A stretch of 64,000 bases of DNA, taken from contig CM031879.1 of the NCBI GenBank assembly GCA_018697195.1, positions 32,720,490 through 32,784,489 on the forward strand, given 5' to 3'. Source of the stretch: Certhia americana (Eukaryota; Chordata; Aves; Passeriformes; Certhiidae). Of the stretch, positions 1-12,929 are shown in pieces; position 1 is the stretch's first letter, and every line of letters begins with the position of its first letter. Under the pieces are notes generated by a model. That model made no database searches, was not told the DNA's origin, and worked only from the letters and a program-made list of their open reading frames with translations. Made by a program: the position numbers and the translations under genes.

Positions 1-2200
1 TCAGATGGCTCCACTGGGTTAGTTGATGAGCAGGACTGAAATACCTCCAGCAAAGAACGCCAATGAAATAAAAAGGGTTTGACGTACATCGCAGGCAAGG
101 GTAAATTGGAAATAGAGATTACAAGAACAAAGGAAAGTGCTACAGTGCTTAGAAAGGTCTATTTGACATTAAGATTCATGGAATAAGCTTGTCTCCACTG
201 CTTTTTGTTCCGTTAAACAGGAGGCTGGTATTTGACCTTCTTCTTTTAAACAATCCAGATCACTGCTCAGGCGCAGGCAGGCCCACTAAAGCAACTGATG
301 TATCTGTGTTGATTCCTATTCAACACAACAGCACTGCGGCCATATCCCCCTCATTCACCCATATCTGGTTCTCTGGGAGTTGCTCTGTCATAGGAAAACC
401 TCAGCACTGTTCAGCTGCTTCGGTGACCATCAGTGATAGGCACCTATGAAACTCGAGCAAGCTGAGCAGACAGCCCGTGGAAGTACGGGTGAGTTGCTTA
501 ATAAACACACCAATGCTATTTGCCAGGTCACACTGATATGAGGAAGTGGTCTTATTAGAATTGTGCTGAGGATTAGCTACATCGATTCACAGAAAAATCC
601 AAATTAAGGGCACAATTTGCATTCAAACTATGGGGCGAGAGAGTTCGGTGAGAGAGAAAACACTTGGTCTTTTGCGTCAGAAATCAATCCTAATTGCCTA
701 TTTCTTCTGGTTACAGTGAGACAATCTCCAAAAACGTCTATATTAGCAAACCATATGTTTATATATATGTGTATACTACTTCTTGTAAAAATACTAAGTT
801 CCAGTACCTCGTATGAAACTCAAATACCCAGGATACGCTCACAGAGATTTACTCAAGCTCTCTCCAAGGTCCACCTCTTCTTTTCTTATTGTATAGCAAT
901 GAGGAGAATTTGCTCCAGAGCCTGTAAGACTCTGGGGCAAAACAGAACAATTAACGGCACAGTGTAAAATACTATTACATTATGTAAGTGTTGTTCCTGG
1001 AACATTGCAAGTTATTTGTGATTAACTTAGTTCACTTCAGAAAGGTGTGAGGGTGAGGTATATGTAGCTTTTGCTCTTTTCCTCTGAATATTTCGTGTGC
1101 TTACTGATAATAATATCTAGTCAGAGACAATAGTAGAGAACACAAGTGTTTTTCGTCTGGTGAGTTAATATGCTACGCAGCTAATAATTGCATGAAATGC
1201 TCTTCTTAATTTTCACTTGAGAGCTGTATTTCACCTATTCATATCATTAATGATTTTTATCCGCACAGATGCCTTGCTGAGAAATAACTGGTTTTATGGA
1301 CTCTGTTTTCTCACAACAGGAGCTGCCGACATTATCCATCATTTTACAGGGATAATACATGTATCAAAGGACTGCACATGGGTTTAAGCTGTAAAACACC
1401 AAGAGATTGCCTGGGCTTTGGAAGAGATTATGACACTCAGGATTTGGGGAGCAAAAAACACCATAAAAGAAAAATATTTTTTAAAGTGCGTCACTTCTTG
1501 GTGCCTGTATCCCATGCAAATCTTCCTCCCAGAGGGCAGTTCATTTCATGGTCATCTTGACCTTGCTCTGAAGCTTTAGCATCTGCCCACAGATTGGGGG
1601 AAGCTCCCTTTCTATCTCTGTCCTTACAAACAGAAAGCCTCTGCTTCCTCCACACCCACCCTCCTTGCCAGAAGCTCACTGCAATTCCTGTCCAGTTTAT
1701 ACACTCTTGTGTAAGTTTGGAAGGTGCGTGGACTTCCTCAGAGCACAAGTTTTATCTGAAAGCACCCCGTTAACTATTTGCTTACTAAGTGGTTTCCTAG
1801 AAACACAAATGCTCATTATTTTTAATCTTTATCCAGCCAAATGCTTGTAGCTGGAAAATATGAGTGACACTCGGGGGGGAGGGGGGAAGGATTTCATATT
1901 TTAGGGACTAGAATAAACAGAGACGTTAATACCCGTGAATTATTTGCAGGCATTGGGAATCCTGCTTGTATCGCAAGACTAATAATAGATCGTTCATATC
2001 CAGAGACATAATGATCCACATAAACAGCAGCATGCGGCATTCTGGACACCCTTCACCACCAGGCTCCAACACCCTTTTAGAAAATGCAGAAAAATACTGC
2101 ACGGCATTTACTTTCCAGCTCTTCACGCTCTTAATTAACTTTAATTAAACCATAAACGTGCTTTTGGCGCACTTTGTGCCGTAAAACTAAGCCACAGCTC
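1..2200. other. Upstream intergenic DNA, no gene recognised
   Basis: AT-rich sequence before the RAP1B CpG island. The open frames are short, lack recognisable domains and have no exon-like borders. There is a G-run tract near 1870-1888 and two TTAATTAA motifs around 2131-2148. In human the upstream neighbour is MDM1, but I see no MDM1 coding exon here. Confidence 0.6.
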
Positions 2201-3190
2201 CCCACTCGGGGAGCGGAGCCCACACGCCCAAAGGAGCACCGGCCGCGCTGCCCTCACGGACCCGGGGTGGGGCGGCGGCTCACGCCGCGCGTGCGCGAGG
2301 GCGGCGGCGCGGTGGGTCAGCCCTCCCCGCCGCACCGCCCCTCCCTCGCCCCGCACCGCGCCAGAGCGAGGCTGGGGCGTGCGGGGTCACGGCGACACGC
2401 GCCCCGAGCCGCGCCCTGGCACAGGCGGCGGCGGAGCCGAGCGAGCGCAGCGGGCGCAGCGCAGCGGGATCGGCGCGCGAGGCGGCGCGCGACGGCGGCG
2501 CCGCGGTCGAGCGGGGAGCGGAGGCGCTGTCCGGTGCGTAGCGGGGGCAGCGCGGGCCGGGCCGGGCCGCTGTGTCGGGGAGCGGCGCGGCGTCCCTGGT
2601 ACAGGTGGCGGGGCGGGGTGCGGTGGGGGCGGCGGCGGCGAGAGGGGGGTGGCGGCGGCGGCGGGGAGCGGCGCGCGGCGAGCTCCGAGGGAAGGGGCAG
2701 CAGGCTGGAACATGGCGGAAGTGGAACCGGGAACCGCCGCCTCGTCCGGCCTCAGGCGTGGGGGGACCCTGAGGGGGTGGGGGCAGCGGGGCGCTGAGGG
2801 GCAGCCGTCGCCGCCGGGCCCAGGGCTCGGCCCTGCCGTTCGCCGCCGCTCGCCGGTCCCCGGAGCAGAAGTTGGAGCGGAAGCGGAAAGTTGTAACCCC
2901 GCGGGTCGGGGCCGCGACGTGGGGCCCGGCCGGGCGCGGGGAGGGGCGGGTGACGCCCGGCTCCGGCCCCGCCGCGGGCGGGGAAGGGGACGGTGCCCGG
3001 CGGCCGCCGGCCTTGTCAGCGGGAAGTCCGAGCCGAGCCCCACCTAGTCCGGCGGCCGGAGAGAAGCCGCGGGCTCTTTCCGGCCGGTGTGTGGGGGCGA
3101 GGCGGGGGGGTCAGGCCGGGCGCGGCCGGCCGGGGCGTGTGCCTGCGGTGGCCGGGGAGTGGGACAAGTAGACAGCGCGGGGGGCTGCGA
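2200..3190 (+). promoter_or_regulatory. RAP1B: CpG island: RAP1B promoter and non-coding first exon
   Basis: About 1 kb of very GC- and CpG-rich DNA bounded by AT-rich sequence on both sides, ending near the run of mixed sequence at 3170. It is the only CpG island upstream of the RAP1B start codon, which lies about 18 kb downstream in an exon that opens with 28 nt of 5' UTR. A non-coding exon 1 must therefore lie upstream, and this island is the obvious place. Two usable donors are visible: GTGCGT at 2534 and CAG/GTGGCG with GT at 2605. I cannot choose between them, nor place the transcription start. The island also opens long arginine/alanine/glycine-rich reading frames on both strands, which are expected from GC-rich DNA. 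Confidence 0.8.
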
Positions 3191-6100
3191 GTTCCCTTCG
3201 TGCTTATCAGAAAATGAAAAGGAAATGACAGGGATGTTCGCCTTGTCTAAACACCCCACCATCACCCGTGTCAAAGCAAATGGAAGAATTTGACTGACAC
3301 TTCCTGCGCCAAACCCGTCTAAGGAGCCTGAGATCCTTGTACCCTTCTGCGTGCCTTGGTGAAGAAGTGGTGGAAGGAAAACAAAGTTTGCAGAGGGCAG
3401 GATAAAACCAAATATGATTGTTCTTGCATTGGCCCTAGATTACAAAAGAGAATGAGAAACCAAGGTTTTCTGCGAAAAAAGAATAGCGTGCTTTTACTCC
3501 CAATTTCCATCTTGAAGGCATGGGTTATGCTGCTCAGGGTCAATGAAACAAAAAAAAGAGAAGTCTCTATACTACTTTGGGGTGCGATAGTAAGGTAGTA
3601 CAGTTCTGATGAGAGAGGGTCTGTCAGAGATGCCCAGGTTGAAAATCATACAGGTTGTATATGTATTCTTACATTTAGATGTTTTGACTAGTGTAATTGT
3701 CATTTTCCACATAAACCAGCTACCTCTTACCCCAGGAGATGTGTAGACAGTGTATGACAAAGACTTTTCAGTACTCTTGTACAGTGAAGTATATGCTGAA
3801 ATTACTGTTATAAGAAAAGGAGACAAGAAACACTCTTCCTTTCCATGAATTATAATTAAAAGGCAATGAAGCAATCATATTGCCTTTAAGAATAACCATT
3901 CAAAACCAAGTGTATTTCCCTTTGGAAAGAGTCTCTTCTCTCCATGAAAAACTTTGGACATTATTTAAGTTATTGCCTTTTGGATGACTTGCCTCTATAT
4001 TAAAATCACACGCTTTTGGGAGGGAAAAAACCCAACCAAACTTGGTAGTGTTGAATATTTTCATATTTATTATTCATTGCATCTTTTTTGCTCTTGCTCA
4101 AAATCGGTCCTGAAGTAGATAAAAATGAACTGAGTGAATAGTGGGGCATGCTTGTACTATTCACATTAAAGGCTTTGCAAAAATAAACTTTAATTAGATG
4201 TGATGTTTTATTCCTTTGGTACCTGTATGTTTTCAGGGATGCTTCTTGTAGTGATGTGAGCTGCTTGAGGTTTAACTTAGAGCTGTAGTGTAAAACAGTT
4301 ATTATCCATACCTGAGTAACTTGAGTTTGGAATTACGCTGTGAAATATAAGTGCCATGTATCTTTTTTTGCAGCAAACATGGTCATACTTGGAGCACCTG
4401 TCTGCCTGGGGGTGAAATAATCTGTAAAACAGAGTTGAAAGACCAAAAAAAAGTAAACCCGGAACTTTTATAGGGAGGAAAAAAATCCCATAGTCTTTTT
4501 ACTGTCTGTACCTGTGCTTCTCTTACTATATATGTGTACCAGATAAGTTTTCTGAGTGGAATTAAAATTGTGCTATTTTGTCCCAGAGCTCTGCTGTAGG
4601 ACAGTTCATCAAAAATAAATCTGAAGTGAGCCTTGACAGTTCTTTTTGTGCTGTGCCAGTTTTTGCAGTGTAAAACTGACTGTCTTTTTAATTGAGCCTT
4701 TTTGGAGCAGACAGAGGCAAACAGATGGGAATCTAGGTGAGGGCCTACAAAAGGAGAAAGAAATTGCTTTTATGGCTGAGGAAGGAAGTGTGCTGAAGGC
4801 TAGCTACACTGTGGCTTGTGATCTCACAGTTAGTAAATGTGACAGGGAACTAAAATAAACAGTTGTCCACCTATCATCTGGGATGTGGGAAGTGCAAGAG
4901 TCACAGAAGTACTTGAGTACTTGATGCTTACTGCTACCGTGCCAATCCTGTCATCCACAGAGCTCTGCTAGCTGCTCAGGGTTAGGTACAGAGAGGTGCT
5001 CTTAAGGATAAGAATATCTTACTGATAAAAACAGGCACTCCTGTCCTTGGATGTATACTGAGAGGGTGGGCAGATCCTCTATGAATTGGCCTTTCTAAGT
5101 AATGCTAAGGTGACTTTCAGATACCTAGCTGACATTTGAGAGTGTTCGTCAGGGTAGGCTCAAGTTGTGAGTTTTAATCAAAATTGCTCTCTTAGTGAAA
5201 CAGATCACCCAGTATAAGCTGTGTGACAGAAGTCTGTGTTTAGCTGGGGGTTGTGAATGCTGCCACTCCTTTACCTCAGAACAAATCCAAAAGCAGACTG
5301 AAGTGCACTGTGTGGTGTCGGTGTGCTGAATCCCTGCTGACTTGGGGCAGGATTCTGCTGTGTTCTGTTGCATCTAGGTCAGGTAGAGGGATATTTTAGA
5401 CAGCCTTCTTGTTCAGAGAGATGAAAGGAGTATCTACAGTAACTACACCTTCATATTTCAAGGCAAACTTTGTTTTCCTGCTCAGATATGGTTAAGATGG
5501 TCTGTTTCTATTCTTCTTGCATAAAGCAGGGGGAAAAAAGAAGTGTTTTTGTACTTGAATGCCATCAATAGACCTATTTTCAAGTTGACTGATTTTTCAA
5601 AGTTGTTTAACAGTTGAGTGTAGTAGATCTTTACTACCTTAGAGCATCTAATGTATGGCTTTTTCCTTAAGGCCTGTTATCCATGAGACATGGGTGAGAC
5701 AGGCATAGTAGAAGAAATATTTTAATGAAGTTATGGCAGTTTGCTTGTAGTAGGCAAATGCTATTTGGAGAAAGTCAAAGACCTTGTCTGCTGGTACAGG
5801 CTGTTTCTTCATGAAACAGTTAAATGAGGTTACCTTCAAAAGCAGCAGTAGGTTATTGTTTGAAACTCTCATCTCAAATTTAGAATGTGTAAAGAAACAC
5901 TGGACAACTAAAAGTGAAAGAGTTTTTTATTTTTATGTGTACATATTCATGCATGCCGCTGGTGAGCTCCGGACATACTGCGTGTTTCTCTCTTCTTGCA
6001 GCTAGGAAAGGGAGGAAGGCTGTAAACGCCAGGTTGGAAATCTGCCTATTAGGCAACTTCTGAAATATAAAATTATTTGGGGGCCCTCTAGCTCTTCAGT

Positions 6101-7435
6101 ATGCTTCTTTTTCAAGAACAGTGTTTTAATAGTGATTTTTACTACTGAAGTAGTAGAGTGAAAGTCACTCTAAGACCCTAGAGGAATGTATGTTATAGAA
6201 TTACAGTAACTTTTTAGAAGTGAACTTCTTTAGGAAGAAGATGAGACATTTGACAATATCTTGTACACTGTCCTAGTCAGCACCTTTTAGTTATTAATCT
6301 AAGAACTTGATGTTATTTGAAGTAAATCCTTGCTGTGCAACTACGAAGAGAGATTGCCAAGTAAGTCCACATGGTTAGTTCATTCCTGACCAAGGGAGGA
6401 AGGCTAGAGTAGTGCTGGAGTAGGACACCTAGCCCTTCTAACGGATTAGTGTTTGCATCCTGTGGCAGACAAGCAACATCTTATGTTTCTCCCCAGCTTG
6501 AAATTCTCTTCAGGAAATCTGTATGTTCTTAGATCACTTGGTATCATTCCTGCAGCTGTTGCAACACAGGAAGCTGGCCTAAATCTGGATGACTTGACCA
6601 GGTCTTCTGCAAAAAGGATATTGTGTGCCACTGTTACTCATTCATGAAATAATTTTCAATGTAATCCTAATTGTAGAGCTGTGAGAAACTTTACGTCATT
6701 AAATTTTTGGGCAGTATTGGAGATCTGGAACAGGAAAACAGTTTATTTTCATAACTGAAGACAAAGCAAGGCTCTGTAGTTAATTTTTTTTTTAAAGGTC
6801 AGGAGAATGTGTTCTTTGCAAGATTTGTTGACATTGAAGTGACTCTTACTTGCTTTAATTATAGCAGTTATTATTACCTAATTTCAGTAGGTAATCTGGA
6901 TTTAAGAAAAACATGTACTTCAGCATTTCCATTAGTATGGTTTACTCAGTAACTTTTTGTGACATTGGATGGCAAAAACTTTTTCTTAAATTAACTTCTT
7001 AACTATTGCACAGATAACATATGTTGCCTAACCTCCTCTTCAGTTAATCTGAAATAATCTGTGAACGCTGGTAGTCACTGCAACTGTTTCTTTTTGTTTC
7101 TCTGCATTAGTTGTTGTAGCTTTTGAAGTCTTGTCCTGTTTTTCCCACTGGCAGACTCTGTTTCTGAAACCTAACCAATTGTGCCTTCATTTTTTTATGT
7201 CTGCAGTGAAGAAAAGTTTCTTAAAAGCATGCTTTGTATATCAGGAGGAAGCAAAAAAAACAGTACCACCACGTCTCTGTCAAGGATGAGCTGCAGACAC
7301 TTGTGAGTTATCTGTGTGGAGTTCCAGAGGGAAGGTACAGGAGATAGAAGGAGGACCTGTTACTAGGAGTGGCACTTCAGCACTACAGAAGTGAAAGTGG
7401 TTTTGGTAATTGAAGAGTCATACCAGCTACTTGGA

Positions 7436-7456
7436 TTTTTTTTTTTTTTTTTTTTT
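7436..7456. repeat. Poly-T tract
   Basis: Uninterrupted run of 21 T residues followed by AGAT. It may be a simple repeat or the tail of an old minus-strand retro-insertion, but no recognisable element body adjoins it. Confidence 0.85.
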
Positions 7457-7807
7457 AGATATGTCATTTATGGTCAGTATTTTTTTTATTTGACATGAAC
7501 CTAGCATGCTGAACAGTAGTTGAACTGCATCAGAACCCAGACAACAGTGATAGTTAAGCTGTGAAACTGTACAGTCCTTGTTTGCAGTTAATCAAACTTC
7601 TATAGCATCTGGTCTAATACCTTTCCTAGAAATCATTTTTTAGAAGACCAGTGGAAAGTTGCAGACTGCTTCCACTCCACATTCCAGGTTACCCTTCTGA
7701 AACAGTCTCCGTTGAAGTGGAAGTTACCAAAAATCTTACTCCCTGCAATACAGCGTTCAGGACTAGATTGATTTATTTATCAGGTGACATTTACTGTTGA
7801 TACTGAG

Positions 7808-7935
7808 TTGTGGATGCCTGATAGCTGGAAATGTTCAAACCCAGGCTGGATGGGGCCCTGAGCGACCTGATCTAGTGGCTGCTCTGTCTGTGGCTGATGG
7901 AACTACATCATATTTCATATTTTAGGTCCCTTTCT
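7808..7935 (+). mobile_element. CR1 LINE, 3'-terminal fragment
   Basis: The segment resembles the 3' end of avian CR1 elements from memory: a GTGGATGCC-like block, then TTCAAACCCAGGCTGGATGG, then the CTGAGC-ACCTGATCTAGTGG block, then GGTCCCTTTC near the end. It is a 5'-truncated, inactive copy in sense orientation with the gene. The subfamily cannot be named by eye. Confidence 0.8.
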
Positions 7936-10422
7936 CCTCAAGCCATTCTGTGTGCATGGCTGCGTCCAGGTGTGTGTAGGGGCAGCCCAACACCGTACAG
8001 GAACCTCTTTTATTAATCTTGTAAATGTGAAGCAGTTGTGGGAGATTGTTGGAGTTTGTAAGATGTGGTCAGTAACCCTCCAGTGATCTTTTACTGTGCA
8101 GGTAACAGTACAAGGTACGAGGTAAAATTCTGAAAGCTTGGTGTACAAGTTGACCCATACAGCCTACTTGGCTTCATATTGCTTTTTCCATAAGATATTG
8201 CTGAAGGATTTTCTTTTGGTTGGGAGAGTGTATAAATTAATACAGCTTGTAAAATCTTGACTCTTGCACTTCTGGAGTTATGTTTCTATAGTTAGTATGA
8301 ATAAGGATATATGAAACTATCTTTTTGTGACCCTTCTGACTTGTTTAAAATAGAGATTTGGTGGGCAGTAGACATTCTGTGAGAGTGGCAATTTTATTCC
8401 CATTCAGGGATGGTTCTTTTGTTACTTACTGTCGTTTATATTGGTAGAAGCATATAGAAAATGCAGTGTGTTTTCATGGGGTTTATGATGAGGAACATCA
8501 AAAATGAGTTTGTGGCAAGTATTCACTTACCTTCAGAATTCTTACAAATATAATACCAATCCATAGATGAATTTCCAAGGTAGTTTTATATCAACAAGTA
8601 TACATTTCAAGATGCCTTGGACTTGTGTTCTTTGTGAACTGTGAAATGTTACGTTCAAAAATCCAGCCTCTACCAAGATATTTCAGATTGTGCGTTGCTT
8701 ATAGAAACTGATGCCAAATTGTCATCAAATTATCACTTGGTGCAATCAAAGAGACTGTAGTAGTCCTGTGGCATCAAGGAGCACTGAAGAGGCAAGAATA
8801 GCTGACTGTCATGCTGGAGAATATCACTCTTCCATTTTTCTGATACATCTTTTTTACTTAGTAGCAGATTAGATGGGATTTCATCAAAGAAGAGACACCC
8901 TGGCACTTAATCTCTGTGGGCATTGAGTAGAATAGAGAGACAAATAGAGGCTGTAATACTATAATAAACAAGCACTCATAACTAGTTTTTAATCTGGATG
9001 CTTGGTCTTCAGATGTTCTTACCTTTGGTCTACAATTTTCTACTTGCTTTTAAATCTGAATACTAGAGAGGAAGGCAAGCATTTCTGAATTATCCTATGT
9101 ATACCTGTACGTATTTTCTGTCATTATTTTATTGTTACCTTTTCACCTTTCTTTATGTTTGAGCTTTAATTTTTATATTTGCTTATATTTTTAATGATCC
9201 TTTGGGTTTTGTCCTGATCTTCCTCAACATTTTATTTCAGGAATTGCCCAAAGCTAAATTGAGGTTCAGCCAGAGATGTTGCATAGAAAACCTAAGCATG
9301 GTAGCTCAAATTCTGCAAACACTGAGGAATTGAAAATGAGGTTTTACAATTAAGTGCTTTAGGTCACCGTGTGTGCTTGTGTTTGGCATCCTTCTGATCT
9401 GTGTGTTACTTTTCATCAAACTCTTAAGAGTAATCTCAGAAGAAGAGTGCTGTGTCGATGTAAGTACAAATTAGAGTAAGAAAATAAGAATATTTCATGT
9501 GGAGCCTGGAACAGAAAGATCTAGTAGGTTGTCCAGTTTTGTTCTTGAAGTACAAAAAAGGCCTGAAGTCCTCCTTTTCTGCTAGAAATCTGGGTCCTGT
9601 TTAGCCAGGAAACCAGTGAAGAAGCAACATTTAAGTGCACATTAGTTTGAACGTAATTAAACTGCAGTAACTAATATTTTGAACAATGTGCAACCTTGCT
9701 AACTAGTTCTTCTTCTAGCCAGAGGCAAGATCTTAAGATGCAGTTTGCAAAAATGTTTTTCAAAGAAAAATATGTCAATTTGAAATTATTTGTATTTACA
9801 GGCAATGCAGTTCTTTTGTTACTTAATCTTAATGTGAGACTGCTTTTTAAATGAAATTTGGTGCTCTAAGTTTCACAGAGGAAAGCTGAATGCTCTTCTA
9901 AGCTGAATGCTGAATCTTCTGTGGTAGAAGTGAAAATGAGGAGCCGTTTACAGACTTGCTGCAGAAGGTTGAAGTCATAGTCACAAGAACCTAAACAGAG
10001 TAAGCATTTGGTAACTGCAAGCACCTTAAGTAAAGTGGAAATTAAAAACTGGTTTCCTGAAGGATAGACTTGCTTCACTGGGACTGAAAAGTCATTCTTC
10101 TGCTTGGGCTTTGCCTGAAATAAAGATTGTTTTGAGATGCTTGTATTTAATTTGCTGAAAGTAAAACTCTTCTGTGAAAGATTAGGGATGTGGTGGTGAT
10201 GCTCATTGGTGATGCTCAAATGCTGTGGTGATAGTGATTGTCATTACGATAATAGACAACTCTTAGAAGATGAAGAAAATAAATCTTAGAAAATAATAGA
10301 TGACTCTTAGAAGACAGACATGCATTTTATTTAGAAAGGTCTGCCCATCCAAAACCCTAAAGTCAATTTTACATTTCAGTAACCTTTGGGCATGTTCTGT
10401 TACCTTATCAATGTGTTTGATT

Positions 10423-12429
10423 TGTTCTGTATTGACCCTGGGTGGACATCAGGTGCCCACCAAAGCTGCTCTATCTCTCCCCTCCTGAACTATATGGGGT
10501 AGTGTACTGGGTTTGCATAGTCTAGATTTGGTAGCATGTAGGCTATAAGGCCTTTTCTTCTGTGAGAAGCTGCAAGAAGCTTCTTTTGTGTCTGGCAAAG
10601 CCAGTCCCTGGTAGCTCCAAAGATGAACATGCCACTAGTCAAAGCTCGGCCAATTAGAAATGCTGGTAATGCCTCTGTGATATCAGATTTAGGAATAAGA
10701 AAGAAAAAAGTTATTGCACAGTCATAATTGCAGCCAGAGAAAAGCAGGGTGAGAACATGTGAGAGGAACAACTCTCTGGACACCAAGGTCAGTAGAGAAG
10801 GAGGAGCAGGAGGTGCTCCAGGCACTAAAGCTGGGATTCCCTTGCAAGCCATGGTTCAGCCCATGGAGGATGCAGAGACCCACAGCAGAACAGGTGGATT
10901 CCTGAGAGGAGACTGTGAACCCATGGGAGGCCATAACTGGAGCAGGCTTCTGGCAGGGACTTGCAGACTGATAGAGAAAGGAGCTCACAGTGGAGAAGTG
11001 TCCTGGTAGGACCTTTGACTCTGTGGGGGACCAATGCTGGAGCAGGCTGTCCTTGAAGGACTGCACCCCATGGAAGAGTGATCCATGGATCCATGGTTCT
11101 GTTACCTGTGGGATGGACTCATATTGCAGCCATTCATGGAGAACTGTTGTTCATGAGATGGACTCACATTGGAGAAGTTGATGGTAAACTGTCTCCTGTG
11201 GGAGGGACCCCACGTAGGGGCTGGTGAAGTGGAAGAAACAACCTGTGATGAACTGACCATAACCCCCATTCCCTTCTCCCTGTGCCATGGGGAAAGGAGG
11301 TAGAGCTTAGGAAGGAGGGAGGGGTGGGGGGAAAGTGTTTTAAGGTCTTACTTAACTTCTAGTTATCCTGCTCTGATTTTGTTAGTAATAAATTCAGTTA
11401 ATATCTCTAATTCCAGCCTGTTTTGCCTCTGATTAGTTTGGTGAGTGATCCCTTCTGGTCCTTACCTCAACTCCTTGTATTATATTTTCTCTCCCTTGTC
11501 TAGGGCAGAGGGTAGTGATCAAGTCATTGGTGGGTGCCTGGCATCCAGCCAGGGTCAACTCACTACTGGTAGAAAAAATACAGTACAAGATCTGTGAGTC
11601 AAGATAAGGACAGGGAACACCACTTGACAGTTGTTGTCATGGGGATAAAATAGACTCAGCTTAGGGAAATCAGTTTAATTTATTGCAAATCATATTGGAG
11701 TACGACAACGAGAATAAACCCAAATCTTAATAACGCCTTCTTCTTAGGCTTAACTTGGCTCCTACATTTTCTCCCAGCTCTGCCTTAGAGGCACAGTGGG
11801 GTCAGGAATGGGGGCTACAGTCAGTAGCATGAACATGTTGTCTATGCTGCTCCTCCTTCCTCAGTAGAGGACTCTACACCCTGCTCCAGTGTGGGGTCTC
11901 TCCCATGGGAGAAAGTCCTTCACAAACTTACCCAGTGGCAGTCCCTCCAGGGGGTGCAGTCCTTTGGGAACAAACTGCTCCAGCAAGTCATTCCCATAGT
12001 GTTACAGCCTCCTTCAGGCGTTTATCTACTCTGGCCTGGGATCCTCCACGGGCTGCCAATGGATCTCTGTTCCACTGCACTTCCACGGGCTGCAGTGACA
12101 CAGCCTGTCTCACCATGGACTGCAGGGGAATCTCTGCACCAGCACCTCCAGCATCTCCTCCCCCTCCTTCTTCACTTCACTTTGACGTCTGCAGAGTTGT
12201 TGCTCTTGCATATTCTCACTCCTTTCTCTGCTGCTGTTGTTCCCCCAGCAGTTGACCCCCCCAACCACCTTAAGTATGTTGTCCCAGAGGTGCTACTCTT
12301 GCTAACGGACTCAGCCTTGGCCTGCAGATGGGTCTGGAGCCCATCTGGCATTGGACATGGGGGAAGCTTCTGGCAGCTTCTCACAGAAGCCACTTAGCTA
12401 ACAAAACATTGCCATGCAAACCTAATAAA
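10423..12429 (-). mobile_element. Solo LTR of an avian endogenous retrovirus (ERVL-like), minus strand, split by a second LTR
   Basis: The outer element occupies 10423-10502 and 11573-12429, about 0.94 kb, read on the minus strand. Its two parts join into a continuous LTR when the insert at 10503-11567 and one copy of GGTAG are removed. On the + strand it begins TGT...TTGACCCTGG and ends GCCATGCAAACC-TAATAAA. These match the reverse complement of the two ends of the inner copy. A minus-strand AATAAA (TTTATT, 11679-11684) lies where the inner copy has its own poly(A) signal. The type (long LTR with repeated 'CCATGGG...' blocks) resembles LTRs I know from passerine genomes. The outer target duplication is not clear. 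No gag, pol or env coding is present, so this is a solo LTR. Confidence 0.85.
10503..11567 (+). mobile_element. Solo LTR, same family, plus strand, nested inside the older LTR
   Basis: About 1.07 kb LTR running from TGTACTGGGTTTG to GGGTCAACTCACTACT. It is flanked by a perfect 5-bp direct repeat, GGTAG, at 10498-10502 and 11568-11572. A 5-bp target duplication fits ERVL-type integration. The element has a poly(A) signal AATAAA at 11387-11392 and tandem degenerate blocks around 10850-11200 of the form 'CCCATGG...GACTC/GGAGCAGG'. It lies in the transcriptional sense of RAP1B. It has no coding capacity; the short reading frames over it are incidental. The terminal CA is mutated to CT. Confidence 0.88.
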
Positions 12430-12929
12430 ATTTTACTTCTAGTAAAGTGAGTCTTGAGGTACGACAGGTTCCTCCAGAAAATGGCAAGCTTTGAAGATGC
12501 AGAGGAACCAAGAATTATGGTCTAAACATGAGCTAGAGTGATCTTAAGAAGATTCAGATAGAATCTTGTGGAGACTTGATTAAACAAGTTTAACCCTCGT
12601 TAATTTGGTAACTGTACTAAAGATCTAGTCCATGTAATTGAAAGTGGTGTGGGGATGAGTGTGATTCAAATTCATTTGGTTAAAATTATTCAGCTTTTGT
12701 GTAGGTGTCCTCATGGGAGAGGACATAAGCTCAGGCTTGCAAGCATGAATTGCTTGCAATTCATATATAACCTTTGGGGTTATACTCCTAACTCAGATCT
12801 TTCACCTCTTGAAAATTTGTGACCCATTAAAGGAGAGTTTTGGGGCAGCTAAGGTGCGTCAGCTGCTCACAGAGCAGATGCAGAACTATGGCAGCTCCTA
12901 GCCTTGCATGCAAATATTAGCTAGAATTT

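Larger units (their letters stand above)
3191..10422. other. RAP1B: RAP1B intron 1, first part
   Basis: AT-rich intronic sequence with no convincing coding exon on either strand. It contains a CR1 fragment at 7808-7935 and a 21-base T run at 7436-7456. Short internal duplications are visible around 10250-10320 (two copies of a segment containing CTCTTAGAAGA). Confidence 0.7.

Noticed and set aside
2379..3047. Long open frames on both strands in the RAP1B CpG island (207, 222 and 218 codons)
   Set aside because: They overlap one another on both strands, are dominated by Arg/Gly/Ala/Pro and lack domains. This is normal for stop-poor GC-rich DNA.
10722..11094. Overlapping ORFs of 89-120 codons
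   Set aside because: They fall on the inner LTR. Their repeated motifs come from the LTR's own tandem blocks.
11891..12397. 168-codon ORF with hydrophobic Leu-rich stretches
   Set aside because: It lies entirely within the antisense strand of the outer solo LTR, which does not code for protein.
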